Shown: positions 7,643 through 16,292 of the stretch, one piece after another
Layout of the letters: every line of letters starts with the position of its first letter
How positions within the stretch are numbered: position 1 is the stretch's first letter
Assembly: GCA_002256995.1 (NCBI GenBank)
Contig: NCGX01000011.1
Coordinates: 62,001-126,000, forward strand
From: Hydrogenophilales bacterium 16-64-40
Lineage (GTDB): Bacteria > Pseudomonadota > Gammaproteobacteria > Burkholderiales > Thiobacillaceae
Reading direction: 5' to 3'
DNA: 64,000 nt
Notes under the pieces: model-generated
Database searches by the model: none
Seen by the model: only the letters and a program-made list of their open reading frames with translations
Told to the model about the DNA's origin: nothing
Made by a program: the position numbers and the translations under genes

Positions 7643-9178
7643 TCAGGCGGCGAGCGGCAGCGTGGCGCGCGCGATCTCCCGCAACATCAGGATGTCGCGG
7701 TAGGCGCCCGGTTCGAAGCCCATCCGCGTACCGCCGCGATCGTCATAGATCAGGTCGTGGAAGAATGCGTTGATGTCCGCCGTGTTCCACACGTTGATCA
7801 GTTCTTCCAGCAGGTGCGGGTAGGCTTCCAGCCCAAGGCCGGCTTCGTTTTCCTGCGAAATCGGATGGCCGGTCAGGTTGATGTTGAAATAGCGGCGGCA
7901 CTCGGCGCTGGCGGCGGCATACGCTTCGGTGTTGCCTTCCCGGTGCAGCAGGTCGAGCAGCAGCAGCCACGGCACCGGCGATTCGGTCGGCGCTTCGCGC
8001 AGGTGTTCCTGCAGCAAGTGGACCGCGAGATCGCCATGGCCGTGGGCCATGAACACTTCGGCCTGATCAAGGATGTCTTCCTTGACTTCAGTGTCTTCAT
8101 TGCGCGGCGGCTGGGCGATTTCCGGCATCCGCTGGGGGGCGGGAGGCGGTTCGGCCTGTGGCCCGGCGGTGATGTCGGACAGCGTCATCCTCGTCGCATC
8201 CGGCGGTGTCCAGGGCGCGCTTCCCCGGATGGCGACCCGCGGCTCACGGCTGCGGCGTGGCAGCCAGGCGATCAGCGCAATGGCCGTGCCGAGCAAGCCG
8301 ATGACCAGGAGGTAGAGGGGCCATTGCGTCGGCTGTTGGGGCGGCGGCGTGATTGCCGCGGGCGCCAGGGTGCGCCGGGCTTCGAGCTCCGTATGGCGCT
8401 GCTGCAACGCGGCCAGCTGGGCTTCGAGGTGCGCAAGCTTGCGGGCAAGCGCCATGTTTTCGTCCGACAGTTCGGCAGCGGTCAGGCTTGTGCGGCGGGG
8501 ACGCGCCTGGTCGGGCAAACTGCCATCGAGCGGCAATGCAGCAGGCGTGTCGGCCACGCGGTGTTTGCCGGACAGCACCAGGCGCGGCGCGGCGCCAGCC
8601 GGTGGCGCTGCGGCGGCAGGCCGCGGCGTGCTGGCCACCGCCCGCGGTGCGGCGACAACCGGCGCGGGCCTGGCCTTGGGCCGGGGCCGGGTCGTGCGCG
8701 GCACAGGCGCCGCGATGGGGGCTGCGGCCGTTTCTGCCGCGGCAGCGGGCGCATCCTGGCTGACGGCGGGCTCGAACGATGAAGGCGGATCGAGCAACAC
8801 CACGTAGTCACGTTGCAGACGCGCCTCGCAGTCTGAGGTCAGCACAAACTGCACAATGGGGTCATTGATCGATTGGACGGTGCGGATATGCAGCAGCGTC
8901 CGCTCGCCGACCTGCTGGATGCCGAGCTGTGCGGAAGGCAGGGGCGCGACGCCCGCCTCGCTGGCATCGAGACTGAAGCACTCAGTCAGGGTGTCCGCCG
9001 AGGCGCCCAGAAGAGTGACGGTGGCATGCAGCGGTTGACCCAGGTGCGATCGCACGTTGATCTCGCCCAGTCCGAGGGCTGCGGCGGAAACGGCATGACA
9101 CAGACCGAGCAGAAGGAAGACGGGCTTGAGGTTCACGGGGGACGCTGAAAAGAGGGATACCCCACCTATTCCGGCCAA
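7643..9178 (-). CDS. FimV/HubP-like protein with N-terminal FimV domain
   Basis: A 511-residue envelope protein. A hydrophobic leader is followed by LGLGEINVRSHLGQPL, the signature of the FimV N-terminal domain. Then come a Pro/Ala-rich linker, a coiled-coil heptad stretch (ALARKLAHLEAQLAALQQRH), one transmembrane helix (LYLLVIGLLGTAIALIAWL) and a cytoplasmic TPR-like part (DILDQAEVFMAHGHGDLAVHLL). FimV/HubP proteins organise cell poles and type IV pili. This copy is shorter than typical FimV. The true start may be the GTG at 9136, just before the signal-peptide core. The pilMNOPQ genes lie 34 kb away. Confidence 0.75.
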   Translation of the reverse strand: MAGIGGVSLFSASPVNLKPVFLLLGLCHAVSAAALGLGEINVRSHLGQPLHATVTLLGASADTLTECFSLDASEAGVAPLPSAQLGIQQVGERTLLHIRTVQSINDPIVQFVLTSDCEARLQRDYVVLLDPPSSFEPAVSQDAPAAAAETAAAPIAAPVPRTTRPRPKARPAPVVAAPRAVASTPRPAAAAPPAGAAPRLVLSGKHRVADTPAALPLDGSLPDQARPRRTSLTAAELSDENMALARKLAHLEAQLAALQQRHTELEARRTLAPAAITPPPQQPTQWPLYLLVIGLLGTAIALIAWLPRRSREPRVAIRGSAPWTPPDATRMTLSDITAGPQAEPPPAPQRMPEIAQPPRNEDTEVKEDILDQAEVFMAHGHGDLAVHLLQEHLREAPTESPVPWLLLLDLLHREGNTEAYAAASAECRRYFNINLTGHPISQENEAGLGLEAYPHLLEELINVWNTADINAFFHDLIYDDRGGTRMGFEPGAYRDILMLREIARATLPLAA

Positions 9179-9231
9179 GAACGCTGCAACTTGAGGGTGC
9201 GGCGAAAATATGGCACGAATTTTGTTGGGCG

Positions 9232-9609
9232 TCAGTCCAGCAGCACTAGCCCCCAGACCACCGCGACGTTGACGAGCGCGATCATTACTGCCGCGCTGCC
9301 CATGTCCTTGGCGCGCTTGATGAGCAGGTGGTGTTCCAGCGAGATGCGGTCGACCGCGGCCTCGACCGCCGAATTCAGCAGCTCGACGATCAGCACGCCG
9401 AGCACGGCGCCGGCCATCAGCGCGCGCTCGATCCCTGTCTCCCCGAGGTAGAGCGCCAGCGGAATCAGCAGCAGCGCCAGAAACACTTCCTGGCGGAACG
9501 CGTCCTCGTGCTTGAACGCAGCGCTAAGCCCAGCCCACGAGTAGCCCGCCGCGTTCAGCACGCGCTGCAGGCCGGTCTTGCCCTTGAACGGGCTGACGGG
9601 ATCGCTCAT
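9232..9609 (-). CDS. dgkA: Diacylglycerol kinase (prokaryotic DgkA)
   Basis: A 125-residue trimeric membrane kinase that phosphorylates diacylglycerol to phosphatidic acid. Three hydrophobic helices are visible. The family motif [14 protein letters not shown] (catalytic Glu and metal-binding Glu) is at about 75-90, and an amphipathic N-terminal helix precedes it. Its ATG overlaps the gcvPB stop (ATGA). It ends the glycine-cleavage gene string, though no metabolic link is obvious. Confidence 0.93.
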   Translation of the reverse strand: MSDPVSPFKGKTGLQRVLNAAGYSWAGLSAAFKHEDAFRQEVFLALLLIPLALYLGETGIERALMAGAVLGVLIVELLNSAVEAAVDRISLEHHLLIKRAKDMGSAAVMIALVNVAVVWGLVLLD

Positions 9610-10963
9610 GCCGCGGGCTTGTAGGCGAGATCGAGTTCGCGCGCGGCCCTGACGTCGTCCAGTCGTCGCACCGGCAGGCTGTAGGGCGCGCCCTTGACCA
9701 GATCGGGGCTGGTTTCGGCCTCACGCTTGATCGCGATCATCGCCTCGACAAAGCCGTCGATCGTCTCGCGGCTCTCGGTCTCGGTCGGCTCGATCAACAG
9801 GCACTCGGGCACCAGCATCGGAAAATAGGTGGTCGGCGCGTGATAGCCGTAATCGAGCAGGCGTTTGGCGAAGTCCATCGCACTGACCCCGGTGGTGTCC
9901 TTGAGCTTTTTCAGCGTGACGATGAATTCGTGGCTGGCGCGGCGCTCGGGGAAGGCCAGGTCGAAGCCGGCCGCGCGCAGCCGGGCCATCAGGTAGTTGG
10001 CGTTGAGCGTGGCGTATTCGGCGACGCGGTGCATGCCTTCGCGGCCCAAGAGGCGCGCGTAGACGTAGGCGCGCATCAGCACGCCGGCGTTGCCCATGTT
10101 GGCGGACATGCGGCCGATCGACTGCGGCAGGTCGGCCTCGGTCGCCAGCCGGTAGAAGCCGTTCTCGTTCAGCACCAGCGGAATCGGCATGAAGGGCAAG
10201 AGGCGCTCCGCCACCCCAACCGGACCCGCACCCGGGCCGCCGCCGCCGTGCGGGGTGGAGAAGGTCTTGTGCAGGTTCATGTGGATGACGTCGAAGCCCA
10301 TGTCGCCCGGGCGCACCTTGCCGAGGATGGCGTTGAGGTTGGCGCCGTCGTAGTACAGCAGGCCGCCGGCGTCGTGCACGATCTGCTGGATGTCGGCGAT
10401 GGTCTTCTCGAATACGCCGAGGGTCGACGGGTTGGTCAGCATCAGGCCGGCGGTGTGCGGGCCGACCGCGGCGCGCAAGGCGGCCAGGTCGACGCTTCCG
10501 GTGGCGTCAGTGGGAATTTCCTTGACCGTGTAGCCGCACATGGTCGCGGTCGCCGGGTTGGTGCCGTGCGCCGCGTCCGGCACGATGATCTCGCGCCGCG
10601 CGTTGTCGCCGCGCGCGTCGTGGTAGGCGCGGATCATCGCCACCCCGGCGAACTCGCCATGCGCCCCCGCCATCGGCGCCATCGACACGCCCGCCATGCC
10701 GGTGACGTCCTTCAGCATTTCCTGCAGTTCGAACATGCTGGCGAGGAAGCCCTGGCCTGTCTCGTCCGGGCTCGCCGGATGGCGCGCCAGGAACTGCGGC
10801 AGCATCGCCAGCGAATTGCACGCGCGCGGGTTGTATTTCATGGTGCACGAACCGAGCGGGTAGAACTGCGTGTCGATCGAGAAGTTCTTCTGCGAAAGCC
10901 GCGTGTGGCGGGCAACTGGGCGGCGGCGGTGCGGCCGGGGCGGGAATGGTCGAATATCAGCAT
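9606..10963 (-). pseudogene. gcvPB: Glycine dehydrogenase subunit 2 (gcvPB), damaged near the 5' end
   Basis: The PLP-binding half of the P-protein, which decarboxylates glycine. The body is intact from 10841: PLP-lysine region [16 protein letters not shown] is present, and the C-terminus reads to 9606. The expected N-terminus ([11 protein letters not shown]) starts at 10963 but shifts frame. After QLP it should continue for about 35 residues to [14 protein letters not shown]. Instead [13 protein letters not shown] follows almost at once in another frame, with the junction near 10905-10916. So a deletion not divisible by three removed the segment. Reinitiation at ATG 10841 would give a 411-residue protein lacking the conserved N-terminus. 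An assembly error is the main alternative. Confidence 0.82.
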
Positions 10964-10969
10964 GATTAA

Positions 10970-11066
10970 GGGTGAGGCGTGAAGAGTCAGGGGTGAGGAG
11001 GGCAGCGCTGGCATGAGGGTAGGTGCTAGCACAAGCCCCTCACCCCTAACGCTTCCCCCCTCACGG
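10970..11066. repeat. Intergenic heptad inverted repeat, copy A
   Basis: Fills the gap between tpx and gcvPB. The left arm (10970-11002) is purine-rich and made of units like GTGAGGC and GTGAGGA; the right arm (11036-11066) is its approximate reverse complement, with about 24 of 29 positions matching. A spacer of about 33 bp separates them. It is one of five such structures between 10.9 and 18.7 kb. Confidence 0.7.
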
Positions 11067-11067
11067 T

Positions 11068-11559
11068 TTACTTCAATGCAGCCAGCGCGGCCTCGTAATC
11101 CGGCTCCTGCTTGATCTCGGGCACGAGTTCGGCATGTAGCACCTTGTTGTTCTCGTCGAGCACAATCACGGCGCGCGCGGTGACGCCGGCGAGCGGGCCG
11201 CTGGTAATGGCGACGCCGTAGTTTTTCATGAATTCGGCGCCGCGCATGGTCGACAGCGTCACGACGTTATTGGTGCCTTCGGCGCCGCAGAAGCGGCTCA
11301 TCGCGAACGGCAGGTCGGCGGCGATGATCAGCACCACCGTATTGCCGACGGCAGCGTCGTTGAATTTCTTGGTCGACGTCGCGCACACCGGGGTGTCGAG
11401 GCTGGGCACGATGTTGAGGATCTTTTTCTTGCCGGCAAAGTCGGCCAGCGAGACGTCGGCCAGGTCCTTGTTGACCAGTTTGAAGTCGGGCGCGGTGTCG
11501 CCGACCTTGGGGAAGGTGCCGGACACGTCGATGGGGGTGCCGCCTAGGGTGACTGCCAT
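11068..11559 (-). CDS. tpx: Thiol peroxidase (Tpx)
   Basis: A 163-residue atypical 2-Cys peroxiredoxin that reduces hydroperoxides using thioredoxin. The peroxidatic Cys lies in [15 protein letters not shown] near residue 60; the resolving Cys is in SRFCGAEG near 94. Length and both Cys motifs match the family. A GGAGAGCAAAC ribosome site precedes the ATG. It sits inside the glycine-cleavage string, between the DUF3144 gene and gcvPB, bounded downstream by inverted repeat A. Confidence 0.95.
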   Translation of the reverse strand: MAVTLGGTPIDVSGTFPKVGDTAPDFKLVNKDLADVSLADFAGKKKILNIVPSLDTPVCATSTKKFNDAAVGNTVVLIIAADLPFAMSRFCGAEGTNNVVTLSTMRGAEFMKNYGVAITSGPLAGVTARAVIVLDENNKVLHAELVPEIKQEPDYEAALAALK

Positions 11560-11629
11560 GTTTGCTCTCCTTGAAAATCAATTAAATGGCGGGCGCGTAA
11601 ATGATTGCGCCCGGTTCATTCCGCGCCCA

Positions 11630-11914
11630 CTAACTGTCGGGCTGGTCATAGCGAGCCAGGTGCTCATCAATATTCTCGCGCAGCATGGCTTCGTACTGCT
11701 CCAGGAAGTAGGCGATCGCGGCTTCTTTCTCCGTCATCAACTGTTCCTTGCTGGCGGCGCTCGCGGAAATGAGGAAGGCATTGAATCTCGATGCCGCAAA
11801 TAGCGCGCTTGCGCTCACTTTGCTGGGTTTCACTTCGTTCAAGTGGCTATTGGCCAGTTGAATGAAAGAGTCAGCCAGTTCCCAGAACTGCTTGTCACGT
11901 TGTACATCACTCAT
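11630..11914 (-). CDS. DUF3144 family small protein
   Basis: A 94-residue acidic helical protein. The conserved layout of DUF3144 is visible: FWELADSFIQLAN at the N-terminus, KVSASALFAASRFNAFLISAS in the middle, then KEAAIAYFLEQYEAMLRENIDEHL. Function is unknown. It starts 12 bp after the gcvPA stop on the same strand, so it is likely expressed with the gcv genes, and it precedes tpx. No signal peptide or membrane segment. Confidence 0.8.
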   Translation of the reverse strand: MSDVQRDKQFWELADSFIQLANSHLNEVKPSKVSASALFAASRFNAFLISASAASKEQLMTEKEAAIAYFLEQYEAMLRENIDEHLARYDQPDS

Positions 11915-11926
11915 GTTTCACTCCCA

Positions 11927-13303
11927 CTAGCTCTTGTATGCGCACGGCGGTGCTTCGCGCCGCTTCGACAGAATACGTTCCATGTGCTGCACGAAATGGT
12001 CGAGGTCGGCGGCGGTCTTGGTTTCGGTGACGCACACCAGGATCGCCTGCCCGAGCTCGGGATACCAGCCGGAAATGTCCAGGCCGCCGAGAATGCCCTG
12101 CGCGCGCAGCGCGCGCAGCACATCCTTCGCGTTGTCATCGAGCTTCAGCACCACTTCGTGGAAGAAGGGACTAGTGAAGGCACGCGTGACGCCGGCAATC
12201 GCCGCCATCTTGTCCGCCAGCGCCACGGTGCCGGCATGGCTGGCGGATGCGACTTTCGCCAGCCCCTGCGGTCCCAGCAGCGCCATGTACTGCGTCGCCG
12301 CGGTGACCACCAGGCCCTGGTTGGTGCAGATGTTGGAGGTGGCCTTGGAGCGGCGGATGTGCTGCTCGCGCGCCTGCAGGGTCAGGGTGAAGCCCGGCTT
12401 GCCGTCGAGGTCGACGGTGCGGCCGACGATGCGCCCCGGCATCTGCCGCACGAACGTCTGGCGGCAGCACATGAAGCCGAAGTAGGGTCCGCCCGAGGCC
12501 ATCGGCGCGCCCAGCGGCTGGCCTTCGCCCACCGCGATGTCGGCGCCGGTCTGGCCCCAGTTGCCGGGCGCTTCCAGCACCGCCAGCGTGGTGGGGTTGA
12601 CCAGTGCGATCGCCAATGCGCCCTTGTCATGCGCCCAGTCGGTCATGGCGTGCACGTCTTCCAGCACGCCGAAGAAATTCGGCTGCGGGATCACCACCCC
12701 GGCGAAGCTGCCGGGGTCGGCCGGCAGCACGGTCTGGCCGGTGGCAGGATCGTAGTCGAGCTCGACCAGTTCGATGCCCTGGTTCCTGACCGTGGTGTCG
12801 ACCACGCGGCGGTAGATCGGGTGCACCGTTTTCGGCACCAGCACGCGGCGCGAGGTCTTGTGCGAGCGGACCGCCATCAGCACCGCTTCGGCCAGCGCCG
12901 AGGCGCCGTCGTAGAGCGAGGCGTTCGACACGTCGAGCCCGGTCAGTCGGGTCATCATGGTCTGGTATTCGTAGATCAGCTGCAGCGTGCCCTGGCTCGC
13001 CTCCGCCTGGTAGGGCGTGTAGGCGGAGTAGAACTCGCCGCGCGTGGTGATCTGCCAGATCGCCGCCGGGATGTGGTGCTCGTAGACGCCCGCGCCGATG
13101 AAGCTGGACCAGAAGCCGTCCTGTGATGCGCGCTCCTGCATCAGCCGCGCCACCGCCATTTCCGGCAGGCCGTCCGGCACGTCTTTGAGCTTGCCGGTTT
13201 TCAGCGCGGGCGGGATTTCGTCGAACAGGTCCTCGATGCTGGCGGCGCCGATGGCGCCGAGCATGGCGGAGACGTCTTCTTCAGTGTGGGGAATGAAGGG
13301 CAT
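11927..13303 (-). CDS. gcvPA: Glycine dehydrogenase (decarboxylating) subunit 1
   Basis: A 458-residue N-terminal half of the split P-protein; pairs with GcvPB to decarboxylate glycine and load the aminomethyl group on GcvH lipoate. It begins [20 protein letters not shown], a standard GcvPA start. Family segments seen include [50 protein letters not shown] (split here for length) and [10 protein letters not shown]. Frame is intact. It is separated from gcvH by inverted repeat B and from gcvPB by two extra genes. Confidence 0.95.
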   Translation of the reverse strand: MPFIPHTEEDVSAMLGAIGAASIEDLFDEIPPALKTGKLKDVPDGLPEMAVARLMQERASQDGFWSSFIGAGVYEHHIPAAIWQITTRGEFYSAYTPYQAEASQGTLQLIYEYQTMMTRLTGLDVSNASLYDGASALAEAVLMAVRSHKTSRRVLVPKTVHPIYRRVVDTTVRNQGIELVELDYDPATGQTVLPADPGSFAGVVIPQPNFFGVLEDVHAMTDWAHDKGALAIALVNPTTLAVLEAPGNWGQTGADIAVGEGQPLGAPMASGGPYFGFMCCRQTFVRQMPGRIVGRTVDLDGKPGFTLTLQAREQHIRRSKATSNICTNQGLVVTAATQYMALLGPQGLAKVASASHAGTVALADKMAAIAGVTRAFTSPFFHEVVLKLDDNAKDVLRALRAQGILGGLDISGWYPELGQAILVCVTETKTAADLDHFVQHMERILSKRREAPPCAYKS

Positions 13304-13310
13304 TTTGCTT

Positions 13311-13420
13311 AGGGGGTCAGGATTCAGGGATCAGGATTCAGGGGAGGATTCAGTGTCTGGTTTCAGATGAGGCGCGGCGTAGCACCTTCCCTGACCCCTG
13401 ACCCCCGAATCCTGACCCCT
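13311..13420. repeat. Intergenic heptad inverted repeat, copy B
   Basis: Fills the gap between gcvH and gcvPA. The left arm (13311-13344) repeats TCAGGAT and TCAGGGA units; the right arm (13389-13420) is the matching reverse complement with TGACCCC and GAATCCT units. The heptad wording differs from copy A, but the two arms still match each other, so the change is shared between arms. Confidence 0.7.
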
Positions 13421-13809
13421 CAGTGCGCTTCCGACTCCACCAGCTTCTGGTAGGCCGTGGCGTCGAGCAGTCCGGCGACATCCGCTGCGTTGGCGGGCTT
13501 CAACTTGAACATCCAGGCACTGTAGGCATCCTTGTTCACTGACTCGGGGCTGGCTTCGACCTCGGCGTTGGCGGCGATCACTTCGCCGGCCACCGGGGCG
13601 TAGACGTCGGATGCGGCCTTCACCGATTCGACCACCGCGCATTCCTCGCCCTTGGCCAGCGTGCGGCCGGTCGCGGGGGTTTCGATGAACACCATGTCGC
13701 CCAGCAGATCCTGCGCGTGGTGGGTGATGCCCACGGTCAGCGTGCCGTCGGCTTCGACGCGCACCCATTCGTGGCTGGGGGTGTATTTGAGGTCTGCGGG
13801 GATGTTCAT
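13420..13809 (-). CDS. gcvH: Glycine cleavage system H protein
   Basis: A 129-residue lipoyl carrier that shuttles the aminomethyl group between P, T and L proteins. The lipoylated Lys is Lys64 in ESVKAASD. The family N-terminus ([13 protein letters not shown]) and C-terminus are present. The ATG at 13809 has a good ribosome site (GGAGAAACC); a 20-codon upstream extension overlaps repeat C and is unlikely. It lies between gcvT and gcvPA. Confidence 0.96.
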   Translation of the reverse strand: MNIPADLKYTPSHEWVRVEADGTLTVGITHHAQDLLGDMVFIETPATGRTLAKGEECAVVESVKAASDVYAPVAGEVIAANAEVEASPESVNKDAYSAWMFKLKPANAADVAGLLDATAYQKLVESEAH

Positions 13810-13820
13810 GGTTTCTCCAG

Positions 13821-13887
13821 GTAAGGGGGTTAGGGGTAAGGCGTCAGGGGCGGTTGTCATGCACCTCACCCCTCACGCCTGAGCCTC
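13821..13887. repeat. Intergenic heptad inverted repeat, copy C
   Basis: Fills the gap between gcvT and gcvH. The left arm (13821-13850) has GTAAGGG, GTTAGGG and GTAAGGC units; the right arm (13864-13887) is pyrimidine-rich with CCTCACC and CCTCACG units. The arms pair less well than in copies A and B, with the best match around GGCGT and AGGGG. Confidence 0.55.
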
Positions 13888-14980
13888 ACGCAATTAAAAC
13901 TTTGCCGTTGCGAACGAACGGATATTTCACGACTTTGGCTTTCAGCTTCTTGTCGCGGATCTCGACCTCGACGATCTCGCCCGGGGCGATGCCGAGCGGG
14001 ATGCGGGCGAGCGCAATGGATTGCTGCAGTGTAGGGGAGAAGGTGCCGGAAGTGATTTCGCCTTCGCCGTGTTTGGTGATGACTTTTTGATGGCTGCGCA
14101 AGACCCCTTTGTCGAGCAGCACCAGCCCGGCGAGCTGCTGGGTGATTTCGCTCGATTCGAGCGCCTTGCGGCCGACAAAGTCGCGTTCGGCCTTCATATC
14201 CACCGTCCACGCGAGGCCGGATTCCAACGGCGAGGTGGTCTCGTCCATGTCCTGGCCGTAGAGGTTCATCCCGGCTTCAAGGCGCAGGGTGTCGCGCGCG
14301 CCGAGGCCGATCGGTTTGCCGCCGGCTTCCATCAGCGCCTTCCAGAAGAAGGGCGCGGACTTTGCCAGCACCATCACCTCGAATCCGTCCTCGCCGGTGT
14401 AGCCGGTGCGGGCGATGAACATTTCGCCCATGGCGGCGGCATTGAAGGGCTTGAGGTTCGCGGCGATGCTGTCGACGCCGGGCAGCGCCTCGTTCAGCGC
14501 CTGCGCTGCATTCGGCCCCTGGATCGCGATCATCGCCAGGTCGCGGCGCGGGGTGAGCGTCAGCCCCATGTCCCACTCCGCGTTCATTTTTTCCATCCAC
14601 GCGAGGTCCTTCTCCGCGGTGCCGGCGTTGACCACCAGGCGGAACCAGCTCTCGTCCATGAAGTAGATGATGAGGTCGTCGATGACGCCGCCAGCCTCGT
14701 TCAGCATGCACGAATACAGCGCCTTGCCGGAGACCTGCAGCTTGTCGACGTTGTTCGCCATCAGCCGGCGCAGGAAGGCGCGCACGTTGGCGCCGCGGAT
14801 GTCCAGCGGCAGCATGTGCGAGACGTCGAACAGGCCGCAGCCGGCGCGCACGGTGTGGTGTTCCTCGATCTGCGAGCCGTAGTTGACCGGCATGTCCCAG
14901 CCGCCGAAGTCGACCATTTTGGCGCCGAGTTCGCGGTGGGTGGCATTGAGCGGGGTTTGTTTGAGCGCTTGATCTGTCAT
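13886..14980 (-). CDS. gcvT: Aminomethyltransferase (glycine cleavage T protein)
   Basis: A 364-residue tetrahydrofolate-dependent enzyme that releases ammonia and forms 5,10-methylene-THF from the aminomethyl-GcvH. Family motifs: [16 protein letters not shown] near 24-39, GLFDVSHM near 47-54, [14 protein letters not shown] near 195-208. The ATG at 14980 fits homology; an open frame reaching 15142 runs through the riboswitch and is not coding. First gene of the glycine cleavage operon, controlled by the riboswitch and terminator just upstream. Confidence 0.96.
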   Translation of the reverse strand: MTDQALKQTPLNATHRELGAKMVDFGGWDMPVNYGSQIEEHHTVRAGCGLFDVSHMLPLDIRGANVRAFLRRLMANNVDKLQVSGKALYSCMLNEAGGVIDDLIIYFMDESWFRLVVNAGTAEKDLAWMEKMNAEWDMGLTLTPRRDLAMIAIQGPNAAQALNEALPGVDSIAANLKPFNAAAMGEMFIARTGYTGEDGFEVMVLAKSAPFFWKALMEAGGKPIGLGARDTLRLEAGMNLYGQDMDETTSPLESGLAWTVDMKAERDFVGRKALESSEITQQLAGLVLLDKGVLRSHQKVITKHGEGEITSGTFSPTLQQSIALARIPLGIAPGEIVEVEIRDKKLKAKVVKYPFVRNGKVLIA

Positions 14981-15001
14981 GGGGCAACCAAAAATAAAAA
15001 A

Positions 15002-15027
15002 GGGTGAAGCGCGGATTCGCTTCACCC
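15002..15027 (-). terminator. Riboswitch-controlled intrinsic terminator
   Basis: On the minus strand, a 10-bp perfect stem (GGGTGAAGCG with CGCTTCACCC) is followed by a T-rich run at 15001-14990. It begins exactly where the second glycine aptamer ends and lies 21 bp before the gcvT ATG. Its 5' arm abuts the aptamer closing helix, so glycine binding can decide whether this hairpin forms. Confidence 0.8.
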
Positions 15028-15232
15028 CTCTGTCCTTGGTACCTGAGAGATTACGGCGCGCCGGATGATGAGTCCTGCGCCGCTGCCCCTTCGGTGGCGG
15101 CCTTGAAACCGCGCTCTCCAGAGTGTTCTTGGGACGTGTCACTCGACACGTCCTGGCGTTGCGGTCCTTGTTGCCTGAGCGATTCCGGGTGGGTTACGCC
15201 TTCGGCGGCATGCGGTGCATGCACTCTCCCGC
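15027..15232 (-). promoter_or_regulatory. Tandem glycine riboswitch (gcvT motif)
   Basis: Two consecutive glycine aptamers. Aptamer 1 (15161-15232) contains GCGGGAGAGTGC, CCGCCGAAGGCGTAA and CTCAGGCAACAAGGACCGC. Aptamer 2 (15027-15125) contains CTCTGGAGAGC, CCACCGAAGGGGCAG and CTCTCAGGTACCAAGGACAG. These are the conserved cores of the gcvT riboswitch. The linker of about 35 nt holds an extra perfect 9-bp hairpin (15132-15153). Placed directly in front of gcvT, it should turn on glycine cleavage when glycine is abundant. Confidence 0.95.
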
Positions 15233-15245
15233 AACGGGAACGCGC

Positions 15246-15251
15246 ACTATA
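15246..15251 (-). promoter_or_regulatory. Candidate -10 element for the gcv operon
   Basis: TATAGT on the minus strand, about 14 bp before the first riboswitch helix, so a start near 15240 would produce an RNA beginning just ahead of aptamer 1. The -35 region is weak, so the call rests mainly on position. Confidence 0.4.
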
Positions 15252-15284
15252 CCGAAGAAGCGTCGGGCCAGCCAGCCTCGCGCC

Positions 15285-16292
15285 CTAATACGTCAGTTCC
15301 AGGTCGAAACCCATCGGCGCGAGGTCGTGCACGGTCAGCGGCAGGCTCAGGGCTTGTTCGCTGCGCGGCGGAATGCCGGCGGCGATGCGCTGGGTGTCGC
15401 CGAGATATTCGCTGGGGGCGAAGCTGCGTCGCGCCAGCGGGCGGTTGCGCTGGTCGGTCAGGGTGAGCACCAGCACCGGCCAGGCCTGGGCATGGTTGGC
15501 GCGGTTGCCGAGGGTGAGGACGAGATTCAGGCGGCCGCTGGCCTCGGTCTGCAGGTCGGAGCCGACGATCTGCAGCAGCGCGCTATTTTTCGGCAGGGAC
15601 AGGGTGCAGCCCAGCACGGCGCAGGCCTGCTCGAAAGCGGGGCGGGTCTGCGGCAGCCGGCTGACCAGCGCATCGCGCAAGAAGTAGGCGGTTTGTGCCA
15701 GAAGCAGCACCAGCAATAGCAGGCTGGCCACGCCCCACGCCCAGGACGGGATGCGGCGCTGCGCGGACGGCGTGCGCGCCGTGGCGGGCTGCGGGGTCGC
15801 ATATTCGATGCGTGCCGCAGCTTGGGATGGCGCAGCGGGAGCGATGGGGGTGAAGGGGTAGACGGGCGCTTCCGGCGCGTGGGGATACGGAGGCGCCGGG
15901 GAGAACTGCGGCAACGGGCCGGGATCGTCCGGCACCGGGATATCGGGGTCGATGAGGATGATCGACGGCAGGTCGAGCGAGACTTCGCGCTGGGCGATGC
16001 CGCGTGGCGCGTCAGCAACCGCGACGTCCTCCGCGGGGGCGGGGGCCTCGGGCGTCGCTGTGCCTGCCGCCTCCCCGGTGGCCTGTGCGGTATCCGGCAA
16101 CGCCGGCGCTTCAACGGCTTCGGGCTCGACCTCGATGGAAAGCGGCGAACCGTCTTCCATCAGCAGGCTCGGGTGCGCATCGAAGGCGGCCCCGCAGACA
16201 CTGCACTGCACCCAGCCTTGGGCCGCTTCGAGCTGGTCCGCCCCGAGGCGGAACACGCTGGCGCATTGCGGGCAGGTGGTGCGGTAGTTCAC
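15285..16292 (-). CDS. Zinc-ribbon and DUF3426 domain membrane protein
   Basis: About 335 residues. The N-terminus has an MJ0042-type zinc ribbon (CPQC at about 7-10 and CSVC near 31-34). A long Pro/Ala/Glu-rich linker follows, then one transmembrane helix (VASLLLLVLLLAQTAYFL) and the C-terminal DUF3426 domain. The start is the GTG at 16292, which overlaps the prmA stop (GTGA); the longer open frame upstream is the prmA antiframe. Function unknown; it commonly follows prmA in betaproteobacteria. Confidence 0.85.
   Translation of the reverse strand: MNYRTTCPQCASVFRLGADQLEAAQGWVQCSVCGAAFDAHPSLLMEDGSPLSIEVEPEAVEAPALPDTAQATGEAAGTATPEAPAPAEDVAVADAPRGIAQREVSLDLPSIILIDPDIPVPDDPGPLPQFSPAPPYPHAPEAPVYPFTPIAPAAPSQAAARIEYATPQPATARTPSAQRRIPSWAWGVASLLLLVLLLAQTAYFLRDALVSRLPQTRPAFEQACAVLGCTLSLPKNSALLQIVGSDLQTEASGRLNLVLTLGNRANHAQAWPVLVLTLTDQRNRPLARRSFAPSEYLGDTQRIAAGIPPRSEQALSLPLTVHDLAPMGFDLELTY

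Noticed and set aside
11843-13126. 427-codon plus-strand open frame
   Set aside because: Antisense of gcvPA; composition is Arg/His-rich as expected from a reversed GC-rich gene.
14981-15142. 5' extension of gcvT through the riboswitch
   Set aside because: The open frame crosses conserved aptamer and terminator structures; homology begins at the ATG at 14980.
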